DNA of 44,254 bases from Staphylococcus intermedius NCTC 11048 (lineage in GTDB: Bacteria; Bacillota; Bacilli; Staphylococcales; Staphylococcaceae): the NCBI RefSeq assembly GCF_002902385.1, contig NZ_PPQH01000050.1, positions 1 to 44,254 of the forward strand, given 5' to 3'. Made by a program: the position numbers and the translations under genes. Below the pieces are notes generated by a model. That model ran no database searches, had not been told where the DNA came from, and saw only the letters and a list, made by a program, of their open reading frames with translations. Of the stretch, positions 9,735 through 17,812 are shown piece after piece. How positions within the stretch are numbered: position 1 is the stretch's first letter; every line of letters begins with the position of its first letter.

Positions 9735-10070
9735 GGCTGAGACAAAAAATTTTTGATGCTATGGATGCAGTATTTTTTTCACTTGCCCTCCCTATGATTT
9801 ATGTCTACTGATTGCCCTCATGGCTTCGCGTTCCTAGGTACTTGCCTCAACTCAATTCGGCTTGATTGAAGTGTACACTGGATGGAAGCCAAATTGGATT
9901 TTCGGGAGCAGTACAGCAATCTCATGTGGAACAAAGATTTCGTCGTACTGCCCCCGCAAGGCTGACTAGACTTCTCAAAAGCATGCGTATTGAGAAGTCA
10001 GACAGCTACTGCGTTAAACAGTAGCCACTATCAAAGTTAAATGGCAGGATTTTGTTGATGACTCTCAGCC
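9735..10070. repeat. 336-bp hairpin-rich intergenic element with inverted ends
   Basis: The element is bounded by GGCTGAGA (9735-9742) and its exact inverse TCTCAGCC (10063-10070). Inside are three stem-loops in a row: GGGAGCAGTAC / GTACTGCCCCC (9904-9955, one mismatch, with an inner AATCT/AGATT stem), GACTTCTCAA / TTGAGAAGTC (9969-9999, perfect) and GCTACTG / CAGTAGC (10005-10025, perfect). It contains no reading frame of note. It resembles the dispersed non-coding palindromic repeats common between staphylococcal genes; that it is repeated elsewhere in this genome is an inference. Confidence 0.6.
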
Positions 10071-10220
10071 TTCTGGGCCATCTTACGTCAAATGTAGTCA
10101 CTTAGGGCAAGTTTATGACAGGGAGACAACTCCTTAACCTACAAATATTACGTCCCATTCATCCTCATTTTTGGCTGTATTATCAACATCATTAATCGAT
10201 ATATGTCCATAAAAAAGAAG

Positions 10221-10251
10221 AGACTGGGAAAAATTTAATATCTCCCAGTCT
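10221..10251 (-). terminator. Terminator of the FMN reductase gene
   Basis: A 9-bp perfect stem, AGACTGGGA / TCCCAGTCT, is followed on the minus strand by CTTCTTTTTT. It starts 9 bases after the stop codon of the reductase. Confidence 0.85.
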
Positions 10252-10259
10252 TGTTCCTT

Positions 10260-10817
10260 TTAGTTTAAACGATCAATATATGCATCGAACGCATTTACAA
10301 AACGTTTCATATAAGAAATCGTACGTTCGTCTTCAATTGTCCCTGCATCTGTAATCAATTCGTGTACACGGCCAACAACTAATTTAGGTCCTGGCATAAT
10401 GTGTGCATTCATTGCTGTTAATGTTTGTCTTAATTGAGCTTGTGACAACGCTGAACCTGTTGCCCCTGGAGAACATCCTGCAATCGCAAATGGTCGATTG
10501 ATTAATGGTGAACGGTCCCCTTTATTTTTAACACGAGAAGCCCAGTCAATCGCATTTTTCAACGGACCTGGTGTGCCATTATTATACTCTGGTGTCATGA
10601 TGACAATACCGTCTGCTTCACTTAAGGCATCACGAAATGCGGTCACAGCTGCTGGTTCTTGCTCACCCTCAAGATCAAAGTTATATACAGGCACATCTTT
10701 GAATGACACTTCTTTAATATTCCAATTTTCAGGCACTTGTTGCATCATTTTCTCCATATAAATTCGGTTGTACGAGTCTTTCCTTAAGCTACCACAAATA
10801 AATACAATGTTTTTCAT
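10260..10817 (-). CDS. NAD(P)H-dependent FMN reductase, flavodoxin-like
   Basis: The protein has 185 residues and belongs to the NADPH-dependent FMN reductase/azoreductase family (ChrR/YieF/Azo1-like). These are soluble, usually dimeric flavoproteins that reduce quinones, azo dyes or metal ions with two electrons. GSLRKDSYNR near the N-terminus is the FMN-phosphate loop. PEYNNGTPGPLKNAIDW binds the flavin ring, and GCSPGATGSALSQ forms the third flavin loop. The length is normal for the family. The start ATG at 10817 has AAAGGAG 7 bases upstream. The gene is monocistronic with its own terminator. The physiological substrate cannot be told from sequence. Confidence 0.9.
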   Translation of the reverse strand: MKNIVFICGSLRKDSYNRIYMEKMMQQVPENWNIKEVSFKDVPVYNFDLEGEQEPAAVTAFRDALSEADGIVIMTPEYNNGTPGPLKNAIDWASRVKNKGDRSPLINRPFAIAGCSPGATGSALSQAQLRQTLTAMNAHIMPGPKLVVGRVHELITDAGTIEDERTISYMKRFVNAFDAYIDRLN

Positions 10818-11165
10818 CTTAATTCTCCTTTAGCCAGTCACTTTCTCATCTACTTACGACTGATGTTAAATTTGGTACTATCATAACACAGGTTTTTTTA
10901 TTTTACTGAATGCATGAATTCAAAATACCTGAATCATTCCGTTTTTGACAGATGCGTTCATAGCTGTATCGTCTAACACTATCGAGACCTTTTCAAAGTA
11001 AAATTCAATTTATTCCCATACTTTCTCATCATAAGCATGATTGCACCTTACATGTCACTCCCTTTTTGCCATCAAATATTCAAAATTATCTTCCAATAGT
11101 ATATTGATATTTTTTTCACATAATCCTATACTTTGGATATCTTATACAACAAGGAGGTCCTGATA
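10818..11165. other. Divergent intergenic region
   Basis: This AT-rich region separates the divergently transcribed FMN reductase and YagU-like genes. A TATGAT hexamer on the minus strand near 10878 could be the -10 of the reductase. The plus-strand promoter is listed separately. No further gene or RNA is seen. Confidence 0.5.
11104..11132 (+). promoter_or_regulatory. SigA-type promoter of the YagU-like gene
   Basis: TTGATA (11104-11109), a 17-bp spacer and TATACT (11127-11132). Transcription should start near 11139, downstream of an in-frame ATG at 11133, which supports the TTG start at 11166. Confidence 0.65.
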
Positions 11166-11666
11166 TTGAGACAACGACAATGGGGCATGTTGCTCTTTAC
11201 AGGTATTATTGGAGGCATACTATCTGGTATCGTCAAACTCGGTTGGGAAGTGATGTTTCCACCACGTACGCCAGAAAGAAACGCGACGAATCCACCACAA
11301 GAATTGTTACAACAAATCGGATTCAGTCATGACTTTACACATCAAACGTATACATTTTCACATATGGCCTTGCCGTGGGTGAGTTTTATTGTACATTTCA
11401 GTTTTTCAATTGTGATCGCAGTGATTTATTGCTTGTTAGTGAAAAAGTATGCCGCTGTCGCTATGGGATACGGAGCTGTTTTTGGGATTGTCATTTGGGT
11501 ACTTTTCCATTTGATTTTAATGCCGCTCATGCACACAGTACCTGCACCATGGGATCAACCTTTCCATGAGCATTTATCTGAATTATTCGGACATATTGTA
11601 TGGATGATGACGATTGAAGGTGCTCGTCTACTTTACTTTTATCAGCATCAATCTGAACTTCAATAA
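11166..11666 (+). CDS. YagU family inner-membrane protein (DUF1440)
   Basis: The protein has 166 residues and resembles the YagU/DUF1440 family of membrane proteins, associated with acid tolerance in enterobacteria. It has hydrophobic segments at about residues 8-25, 75-100 and 105-130. A conserved-looking MFPPRTPERNATNPPQ segment follows the first helix, and HTVPAPWDQPFHEHLSELFGH lies between the last helix and a C-terminal amphipathic stretch. I use TTG at 11166 because AAGGAGGT lies 7 bases upstream (11151-11158); an ATG at 11133 would put this site inside the coding region and precede the predicted transcript start. Its role in staphylococci is not established. Confidence 0.8.
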   Translation: MRQRQWGMLLFTGIIGGILSGIVKLGWEVMFPPRTPERNATNPPQELLQQIGFSHDFTHQTYTFSHMALPWVSFIVHFSFSIVIAVIYCLLVKKYAAVAMGYGAVFGIVIWVLFHLILMPLMHTVPAPWDQPFHEHLSELFGHIVWMMTIEGARLLYFYQHQSELQ

Positions 11667-11676
11667 AATGAAACAT

Positions 11677-11707
11677 GGGCTAGGACACCGTTACGATTTC
11701 CTAGCCC
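11677..11707. terminator. Bidirectional terminator between convergent genes
   Basis: The perfect stem GGGCTAGGA / TCCTAGCCC with a 13-base loop lies between the YagU-like gene (plus) and the amidase gene (minus). Confidence 0.7.
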
Positions 11708-11714
11708 ACTTGCT

Positions 11715-12557
11715 CTATTTCAATTTTTCTTCGTCAACCACAACTTCGGCATCTTCCATTTGTTCATAATGATGTTTCACTAACTCAAAGAATTGTTCCA
11801 TACTGTAATTCCATCTATGATAATACGCGATTGGGTCTGTATGTGTTGTACCGCCCCAATATTTCGAAACGGCATAATGACTAATAATCGATCCCACCCC
11901 TGCTTGATCGTCAGCTAATGTCGGTTCAATGTTTTGTTGTTTCAACATGTACGCTGCGAGCCATGCTTGGTTATTCACTGATCTTGCAAAGTCATCAAAG
12001 CTATACATCCGAACGACTTCAATATGATAGAAGTACGGGTTCGCCTCTTTACCTGCACCCCAAGCGATATAATTCGATGATGCTGTAATATGGATTTCAT
12101 TGGCATCTACAAAGGCATGGACAAAAGCCGTATTATAGGTCGCGTACATCCGGTCGACCCATTGTTGTAACGTACGATTATCTTCACCGACTTCATGAAT
12201 AACAACACCGATATACGTGCCATATTTGTAAGGAATTTTAGGGAGTGTGTTCATTCGTGAATCTTTGACAACTGGGGCGTGTTGAATGTGATTTTTTATA
12301 ATGTATTGGTTGACATCAGGATAAGGAATTGGAGGCATGTTTTGTACTGATGATTGAGGTTGCTTTTGCTGACTTTGGGACATCCAACTGTGAGGGCTCG
12401 GTACATGTTGAGGCTGTTGTATAACAGTAGCAGCGTCTGTGGAAGCAGCTAAATCCACTGTTCCCAATAGGTTGCGTGCATAACTCGAAGTCGCAAAAAA
12501 TAATGATGTGAGTGTCATCATTGCAGACAGTGCCATCGTCGTCATCCCTTTTAGCAT
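11715..12557 (-). CDS. Secreted N-acetylmuramoyl-L-alanine amidase, Atl type, no wall-binding repeats
   Basis: The protein has 280 residues. It begins with a signal peptide (hydrophobic core around MALSAMMTLTSLFFATSSYA) and a Gln/Pro-rich linker of about 60 residues. An Amidase_2 domain follows that closely resembles the amidase of staphylococcal Atl. Zinc and active-site motifs visible are GVVIHEVGED (first His), NTAFVHAFVD, WGAGKEANPYFYHIE and GGTTHTDPIAYY (His and Asp). The domain should cut the bond between N-acetylmuramic acid and the stem peptide. Unlike Atl, there are no GW repeats and no glucosaminidase domain, only a short acidic tail. I chose ATG 12557 because the AAAGG box is 10 bases upstream; GTG 12566 would be too close. 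Role in lysis or separation is inferred. Confidence 0.88.
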   Translation of the reverse strand: MLKGMTTMALSAMMTLTSLFFATSSYARNLLGTVDLAASTDAATVIQQPQHVPSPHSWMSQSQQKQPQSSVQNMPPIPYPDVNQYIIKNHIQHAPVVKDSRMNTLPKIPYKYGTYIGVVIHEVGEDNRTLQQWVDRMYATYNTAFVHAFVDANEIHITASSNYIAWGAGKEANPYFYHIEVVRMYSFDDFARSVNNQAWLAAYMLKQQNIEPTLADDQAGVGSIISHYAVSKYWGGTTHTDPIAYYHRWNYSMEQFFELVKHHYEQMEDAEVVVDEEKLK

Positions 12558-12971
12558 TTTAACCACGCCTTTCTCTCTGGATTTTATTTAAACAACATCA
12601 AATTCTATAATACTTTTATACAATAGATACTACGCCGTTCCTTTTTAAAGTCAAGCCTCTATATTTTAAAAAAGACTACTTTATCTTTAGGTCAGACTTA
12701 ATTTTCTCTTTTAAAGCCGTTTCTAGTTTGGTTCATTGCCTATGAATATAAATGTATTTGAAATATTATTGTTCATTTGCACGTTTGAGCTGTCTCTTCC
12801 GCACACCTGGACGATAGCCACCGTTCTAATCTCAGTTCGAATATTTTTTAACAAGTTTAATGATTATATTGATGTGGAAAATAAAAAATGATTATATTTT
12901 GTAAAATTCTAAAATGATTATTTCACATTAAACAAAAATATGATTATAATGACAAAAAGGAGGCTGACACA
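12558..12971. other. Intergenic region with tandemly spaced operator-like repeats
   Basis: This region separates the divergent amidase and DUF4870 genes. The left part (12558-12850) has no gene; a less AT-rich patch at 12780-12835 is unexplained. The right part carries four direct repeats and the promoter of the DUF4870 gene, listed separately. Confidence 0.5.
12860..12947 (+). promoter_or_regulatory. Four ATGATTAT direct repeats over a promoter
   Basis: ATGATTAT occurs at 12860, 12888, 12914 and 12940, with start-to-start distances of 28, 26 and 26 bp, about two and a half helical turns. The last copy overlaps a TATAAT (12945-12950) that lies 17 bp after TTCACA (12922-12927). The array ends 25 bases before the DUF4870 start codon. 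I infer a multi-site operator for an unknown regulator. Confidence 0.6.
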
Positions 12972-13295
12972 ATGTCAACTACATCAGAAAAATTATTAGC
13001 TTGTCTTTCATATTTCAGCGTATTTTTTGCGCCAGTATTATTCCCACTTATCGTATGGTTGGTCGCACCACAGCCTGTTTCAGCACATGGTAAAAAAGCA
13101 TTGCTTTATCACATTTTGCCGACCGTATTTTCCATCATCGCTTTTGCTTGTTTCATCGCGATTGTCAATACAAGCGGTGCGTTGTTAACAACTTTCCTCG
13201 TGATTGTCATGATCATCACCATTGTAGGTTCACTCTATTACATCGTTTATAACTTGTACTCTGGCATCAAAGTATTAGTTGTCGAACAAATTTAG
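12972..13295 (+). CDS. DUF4870 small membrane protein
   Basis: The protein has 107 residues and belongs to the DUF4870 family. Three hydrophobic segments are visible at about residues 8-32, 45-68 and 73-97. KLLACLSYFSVFFAPVLFP at the N-terminus and an HGKKALLYH motif before the second helix are typical of the family. AAGGAGG lies 8 bases before the ATG. The gene is monocistronic, ends in front of a strong terminator and is preceded by the repeat-containing promoter. Function is unknown; neighbouring two-component genes are downstream but separated by the terminator. Confidence 0.85.
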   Translation: MSTTSEKLLACLSYFSVFFAPVLFPLIVWLVAPQPVSAHGKKALLYHILPTVFSIIAFACFIAIVNTSGALLTTFLVIVMIITIVGSLYYIVYNLYSGIKVLVVEQI

Positions 13296-13352
13296 TTGCT
13301 GTCTACATGCCATGTCAGTTGATGGCAATACTTGAGACATCATCTCAGTTCA

Positions 13353-13380
13353 AAGCTCGGACATGAATTTGTCCGAGCTT
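13353..13380 (+). terminator. Terminator of the DUF4870 gene
   Basis: A perfect 11-bp stem, AAGCTCGGACA / TGTCCGAGCTT, is followed by TT and lies 58 bases after the stop codon. Confidence 0.85.
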
Positions 13381-13422
13381 TTGGCTTCAGTCTTACCCTC
13401 TCCCCGCTTCAACTCCTAAATC

Positions 13423-13450
13423 ATGACAAATGTCATATCGTCATGATGAC
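13423..13450 (+). promoter_or_regulatory. Palindromic operator of the ABC/two-component operon
   Basis: ATGACAAATGTCAT (13423-13436; six-base arms) is followed four bases later by GTCATGATGAC (13440-13450; perfect five-base arms). Both share the TCATGA/ATGAC core. They lie about 70-100 bases before the first start codon of an operon encoding its own LuxR-type response regulator, so autoregulation by that regulator is the natural inference. Confidence 0.6.
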
Positions 13451-13520
13451 AAACCTCACTACAAACGAAGGGCGCCGTTCACATACAATCAACATAACCT
13501 GATTAAAGGATGTGACGGAT

Positions 13521-14393
13521 ATGATTCAAATTTCTCATTTAACGCAAACATACAATCAACGCCATGTTGTTGATGATGTGTCATTTCAAATTCATGCTGG
13601 CCAATGTACCGCACTGATTGGACCGAATGGCTCTGGAAAAACCACGCTTATTGATATGATTATCGGCGACCGCCACCCTGTACAAGGGACAATACAAGAC
13701 CTTGACCACCTTTTAACACCAGAACGTTTAGGCGTGATGTTTCAACAAAGTCGCTTTCCCGAGCGCATGAAAGTCATTGAGCTGTATCATTTATTTGCGC
13801 ATTGCTATCACGCGCCTTTACCACTTGAGTCATGGCTCGACATCACACGCTTTACAGAAGCACAACTCCAACAATTTGCGACACAACTCTCAGGTGGGCA
13901 ACAACGTATTTTAGACTTTGCGTTAACACTTGTTGGGCAACCCCAATGCCTTATTTTAGACGAGCCAACCAGTGCGATGGATGTCGAAATGCGCCAACAT
14001 TTCTGGTCAGTCATTCGTCAGTTGAAAGCAGAGGGACGTACGATTTTTTATACTTCTCACTACATAGAAGAAATTGAACAAATGGCAGATCGTGTCATTG
14101 TACTCAGTCAAGGCCGTTTAGTCATGGACGATACACCACAACATATTAAACAGGAACAAGGACGCTCCATCATCACATTGCCTACACCACCATCTGAAGC
14201 ACTGCTATCACAATTATCTAGTGTCAAACTCATGCCATCAGATGACAGGCAACTCAAAATTGAAACAGCAGATGTACAACAAACGTTAATCGAACTCTTG
14301 TCACTTCATGTACCGTTACAACATATTGAAATTCATCATCATTCATTACTCGACATTATATTCAAACAAGACCAAGGCGGTGTATCACAATGA
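13521..14393 (+). CDS. ABC transporter ATP-binding protein (YvfR-like)
   Basis: The protein has 290 residues. Walker A is GPNGSGKTT (about residues 34-42), the Q-loop MFQQSRFPERMK, the signature LSGGQQRI, Walker B CLILDEPTSAMD and the H-loop YTSHYIEE. A C-terminal extension of about 80 residues follows. It should power the membrane protein encoded next; the two genes overlap by 4 bases (ATGA). I chose ATG 13521, with AAAGGA ten bases upstream, over GTG 13512, which lies one base after that box. The arrangement ATPase-permease-kinase-regulator matches Bacillus YvfRSTU and the DesKR-linked transporter of S. aureus. The exported substrate is unknown. Confidence 0.92.
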   Translation: MIQISHLTQTYNQRHVVDDVSFQIHAGQCTALIGPNGSGKTTLIDMIIGDRHPVQGTIQDLDHLLTPERLGVMFQQSRFPERMKVIELYHLFAHCYHAPLPLESWLDITRFTEAQLQQFATQLSGGQQRILDFALTLVGQPQCLILDEPTSAMDVEMRQHFWSVIRQLKAEGRTIFYTSHYIEEIEQMADRVIVLSQGRLVMDDTPQHIKQEQGRSIITLPTPPSEALLSQLSSVKLMPSDDRQLKIETADVQQTLIELLSLHVPLQHIEIHHHSLLDIIFKQDQGGVSQ

Positions 14394-15121
14394 TCAAACA
14401 TTACTTTTTCACAGAACTGCGCTTACTGATACGTCACAAAACACGATTTGCACTCGCCGTATTACTCCCGTCTGCATTTTATTTATTGTTTACGTCTATC
14501 CTCGACCTAACCAAGGCAGCCATGACACAATTCAACCAAGAGTATATGTACAGTATGACGACATTTAGTTTAATGAGTTTTTGCTTATTTTCTTTTCCGT
14601 TAGACCTCATTGACGAACGCACACGTGGCTGGTACAAACGGCTCATGCGTACGCCACTTACACCCGTTCACTACGTTGGCGTCAAAATGGGTAAAGTCAT
14701 GTTTCAATTTGCGCTGGCGATTGTCATGATATTTACATTGGCGGCACTGTTACGAGGTGTACAGATGTCGTGGCACGATTGGTTGATCTCAGGTGTTTTT
14801 ATCTGGCTCGGGGCAAGTTTGATGTTGAGTTTAGGCGCGCTTCTTGCACAGATGGATGATACGCAAAAAGTGAGCGGTATCGGCAATATTTTGTATTTAG
14901 CTCTGGCTGTTCTCGGCGGGCTATGGTTCCCTGTGTCACAATTTCCAACATGGATGCAACATCTTGCAGTGATCACACCGACATATCATTTAAAAAAGCT
15001 ATCCTATGACATCAGTTTGCATGAACAATTTCCGGTATTATCTTTAATCGTTTTGCTCATATATAGTATAATTTTCTTAACACTTGCACTGTATATCCGT
15101 AAAAGAAGTGAGATATCATGA
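14390..15121 (+). CDS. ABC-2 type transporter permease (YvfS-like)
   Basis: The protein has 243 residues with six hydrophobic segments, typical of ABC-2 permeases: an N-terminal helix at about 22-42, then 55-75, 105-130, 136-160, 168-190 and 215-237. The cytoplasmic signature LDLIDERTRGWYKRLMRTP lies after helix 2, as in this family of efflux permeases. It overlaps the ATPase gene by 4 bases and the kinase gene by 4 bases, so the proteins are translationally coupled. It probably forms a dimer driven by the ATPase; substrate is not predictable. Confidence 0.9.
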   Translation: MIKHYFFTELRLLIRHKTRFALAVLLPSAFYLLFTSILDLTKAAMTQFNQEYMYSMTTFSLMSFCLFSFPLDLIDERTRGWYKRLMRTPLTPVHYVGVKMGKVMFQFALAIVMIFTLAALLRGVQMSWHDWLISGVFIWLGASLMLSLGALLAQMDDTQKVSGIGNILYLALAVLGGLWFPVSQFPTWMQHLAVITPTYHLKKLSYDISLHEQFPVLSLIVLLIYSIIFLTLALYIRKRSEIS

Positions 15122-16218
15122 TTAAAAAATTAGATTTACATTATCTGAATTTATCTAGTTTACTTTATTTACTTTTCTTAGTCCTTAACTTATGGAATCC
15201 ATACATTCATGGTCGTCGCGATATTTTAATCGTCGCTGCTTGTCTCTTTGTCATTGTCTATACAGCCCTTGTAGTCGCTTATCCGCTAATGTCTTACGGT
15301 CTAATGTATACTTTGCTCACCTTTCAATACGCGGGCATTATTTATTTCGTATATGCCCTCAATCCGATGACGGCACTGTTTTTGTTTTATAGTGCGTTTG
15401 CGATTCCTTACAACTTTAAAGCTAAACTCTGGTCCAAAGAATTTATCACTTGCCTTGCGACGATGGTGCTTTGTATTATCGTGACAGCCATGTATTACCC
15501 GGAAACTTACTATATCGCCGCCTTATTAATCTTTTTCACTGTCATCAATCTCATCATGTTTGCGAACTTCAAAAAGGTTGAGCAACAGCACTATCAAAAT
15601 GAGTTGGATGCTAAAAATAAACAGCTAAACTTTTTAATCGCTGAACAGGAACGCAACCGTATTGGACAAGACTTACACGATACGTTAGGACACGTTTTTG
15701 CATCGTTAAGCTTAAAATCCGAACTCGCACTCAAGTTGATCGATACCCAACCTGATCGCGCAAAGTTGGAAATGCAAAGTGTGAACGCCATTTCAAAAGA
15801 GACACTCAATCAAATCCGTGTCATTATTAACGATTTGAAAATCCCTTCTTTTGCGGAAGAAGTGGCATCTGTCGAGACATTATTACAAGATGCCAATTTG
15901 GAATTCCAGTTTGAAGGCGTACAATTTGCCCATGCATTGAATCCAGCGAAACAAGGATTACTTGCCATGGTACTGCGTGAAGCGATTAACAATGTGATTA
16001 AACATGCGAATGCGACGACAGTGCATGCAGCATTATCTGAAACGGTTGATGGATTACAGCTCGATATTCAGGATAATGGTCGCGGCATTAATGAAAAGTC
16101 GCCCATTCATCTCCAAAGCATCCAAGCGCGTGTTGATGTTTTAAAAGGGCAATTACATGTACAAAACAATAATGGTTTACATATACAAATTTTGATACCG
16201 AGGAGCGTGCCACTATGA
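15118..16218 (+). CDS. DesK/YvfT-type sensor histidine kinase
   Basis: The protein has 366 residues. The N-terminal half has five or six membrane helices with almost no extracellular domain (residues 10-150), followed by a coiled-coil linker. A HisKA_3 box has ERNRIGQDLHDTLGH, with the phospho-accepting His at about residue 187. A HATPase domain follows with REAINNVIKHANA (N box) and DNGRGI (G1). An intramembrane or lipid-state signal is known for DesK relatives, and the lack of a sensory domain fits that here, but the stimulus is inferred. It overlaps the regulator gene by 4 bases and should phosphorylate it. Confidence 0.92.
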   Translation: MIKKLDLHYLNLSSLLYLLFLVLNLWNPYIHGRRDILIVAACLFVIVYTALVVAYPLMSYGLMYTLLTFQYAGIIYFVYALNPMTALFLFYSAFAIPYNFKAKLWSKEFITCLATMVLCIIVTAMYYPETYYIAALLIFFTVINLIMFANFKKVEQQHYQNELDAKNKQLNFLIAEQERNRIGQDLHDTLGHVFASLSLKSELALKLIDTQPDRAKLEMQSVNAISKETLNQIRVIINDLKIPSFAEEVASVETLLQDANLEFQFEGVQFAHALNPAKQGLLAMVLREAINNVIKHANATTVHAALSETVDGLQLDIQDNGRGINEKSPIHLQSIQARVDVLKGQLHVQNNNGLHIQILIPRSVPL

Positions 16219-16817
16219 TTCGTGTCGTTTTAGCTGAAGATCAAACGATGTTACGTCAAGCGATGGTTCAGTTGATGCAACTGCATGACGCGATAGATGT
16301 TGTTGCTGATGTTGGTGATGGACAAGCGGCTTTGAAAGCTGTCGAAACACACCCTGTTGATGTCGTCATATTAGATGTCGAAATGCCTGTATTGACTGGC
16401 CTTGAAGTATTGAAACACATTCGCGAACAAGCCATTGACGTCAAAGTGATTATAGTGACGACATTTAAACGTCCAGGTTATTTTGAAACAGCCGTAGCAC
16501 ACGATGTCGATGCGTACGTGTTAAAAGAGCGTTCTGTGGATGAACTCGTTCAGACGATACATCACGTCATGGCGGGTCAAAAAGAATACAGTGATGCTTT
16601 AATGACCTCATTTGTCACAGAACGGAACCCCCTCACCGACAAAGAACAACTCGTGTTGAAGCAAATTGGCAAAGGCCTGACGAGTAAAGAAATTGCACAA
16701 ACCCTTTATTTATCAGATGGGACGATACGCAATTATACGTCGACCATCATCGACAAACTTCAAGCAGACAACCGCTTCGATGCATGGAAAAAAGCGCATG
16801 ACAAAGGATGGGTGTAG
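16215..16817 (+). CDS. NarL/LuxR-type response regulator (DesR/YvfU-like)
   Basis: The protein has 200 residues. The receiver domain has an acidic pocket at E8/D9, the phosphorylation site D54 (VILDVEMP) and the conserved Lys in YVLKER. A LuxR-type helix-turn-helix follows with NPLTDKEQLVLKQIGKGLTSKEIAQTL. It is the last gene of the operon and ends in front of a terminator. The two palindromes at 13423-13450 are its likely binding sites. Regulation of the adjacent ABC transporter is inferred from the operon structure. Confidence 0.92.
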   Translation: MIRVVLAEDQTMLRQAMVQLMQLHDAIDVVADVGDGQAALKAVETHPVDVVILDVEMPVLTGLEVLKHIREQAIDVKVIIVTTFKRPGYFETAVAHDVDAYVLKERSVDELVQTIHHVMAGQKEYSDALMTSFVTERNPLTDKEQLVLKQIGKGLTSKEIAQTLYLSDGTIRNYTSTIIDKLQADNRFDAWKKAHDKGWV

Positions 16818-16862
16818 TACAAGAACAGCACTGTCGCGGATATTCACCCACATTTCATCAAA

Positions 16863-16903
16863 AAACGACCACGCACGTCTTCATACACATGCAGTGGTCG
16901 TTT
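16863..16903. terminator. Bidirectional terminator
   Basis: The perfect stem AAACGACCAC / GTGGTCGTTT with a 21-base loop is flanked by A-run and T-run. It serves the response regulator operon on the plus strand and probably the DUF915 hydrolase on the minus strand. Confidence 0.75.
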
Positions 16904-16945
16904 CATATGGATTCAGTTGTCGTCATTTTCAAATGCGACTTGCGG

Positions 16946-17812
16946 TTATTTGCCCCACAAAAATTGGATCAGTTCACGTGCAACTTTTTCATTATCATGC
17001 AATTCACTATGCTGTGCACTTGGTCCGACATATTCGGATTCGCGATACGTTTTCGCACTACCACCAAGTAGATACTTCAATGAACGAGAAGACGTATTCG
17101 ATACACTGCCGTCAGAGTGCGTACCGTCTTTTAAATCTCCGTAAATGTTCAGTACATCAATATTTTTCCCTTTGTACACCTTTTTTAATACAAGTAAATC
17201 TTGATATGGTGGATTCATGCGACTCGGTTTACCTTCCGCATCAAGCGTAATTTCATTCACTTCTTCATTCATATGCAATACCCCGTTATACGTCCCTGCG
17301 ATGTTGACTTGACGTTGTAACTGTGGCAACGCGGTATCTTTACCATATGTCACCATATACTGCGCAAAAGTCATATTCGCCATTGAATGCCCGACAAAGT
17401 TAAAATTTTTGATATGATACTTTGTTTGTAAAGCGACTAACACATCTTTAAACCATTCTGCATTTACATCCGGGTCTTCTTCCTTATTCTCTTTCAATAC
17501 GACTTGTACGATAGGATTGATTGCGTCACTATCCAAATGTCCTTTTAATTTCACTTCACCCGCTTCATCCACGTGCGCGGTAATGACGTCTTGCGTGACA
17601 CCTTGATTCTCCGCTTCCTTCACTAAAAATTTTAAAGAATTCACTGTCCCACCGTAACCGTGCAAAAATAACGTCGGTGTGGCGCTATCAATATACTTGG
17701 CATGTTTGGGATTATTGGCAATAGATGTATTGCGATAAATGCCTATATACGTTACCCACGCAACAATCAATACCACAACCACACCAATACTCCATTTCCA
17801 AAATTTTTTCAT
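16946..17812 (-). CDS. Alpha/beta hydrolase of the DUF915 family, membrane-anchored or secreted
   Basis: The protein has 288 residues. An N-terminal hydrophobic segment (WSIGVVVVLIVAWVTYIGI, about residues 7-25) acts as signal anchor or signal peptide. The alpha/beta hydrolase part has FLHGYGGT (oxyanion region), the nucleophile elbow GHSMA, a candidate acid in YGDLKDGTHSDG and the candidate catalytic His in AQHSELHDN. I chose ATG 17812 because AGAGGTG is 6 bases upstream; GTG 17821 sits inside that site. The gene stands alone. Relatives are predicted lipases/esterases; substrate is unknown. Confidence 0.87.
   Translation of the reverse strand: MKKFWKWSIGVVVVLIVAWVTYIGIYRNTSIANNPKHAKYIDSATPTLFLHGYGGTVNSLKFLVKEAENQGVTQDVITAHVDEAGEVKLKGHLDSDAINPIVQVVLKENKEEDPDVNAEWFKDVLVALQTKYHIKNFNFVGHSMANMTFAQYMVTYGKDTALPQLQRQVNIAGTYNGVLHMNEEVNEITLDAEGKPSRMNPPYQDLLVLKKVYKGKNIDVLNIYGDLKDGTHSDGSVSNTSSRSLKYLLGGSAKTYRESEYVGPSAQHSELHDNEKVARELIQFLWGK

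Larger units (their letters stand above)
8527..10220. other. Gene-free 1.7-kb interval
   Basis: No convincing gene is visible. The first part (8527-9180) is AT-rich and must hold the promoter of the minus-strand surface protein; a 9-codon frame at about 8863 with an AGGAG box is too short to call. Between 9187 and 9536 lie several inverted repeats. From 9735 to 10070 there is a hairpin-rich element. Both are listed separately. The interval ends at the terminator of the FMN reductase gene. Confidence 0.6.

Noticed and set aside
12780..12840. A less AT-rich patch ending GTTCGAA, considered as a tRNA or structured RNA
   Set aside because: No cloverleaf arms, acceptor stem or anticodon loop can be drawn around it.
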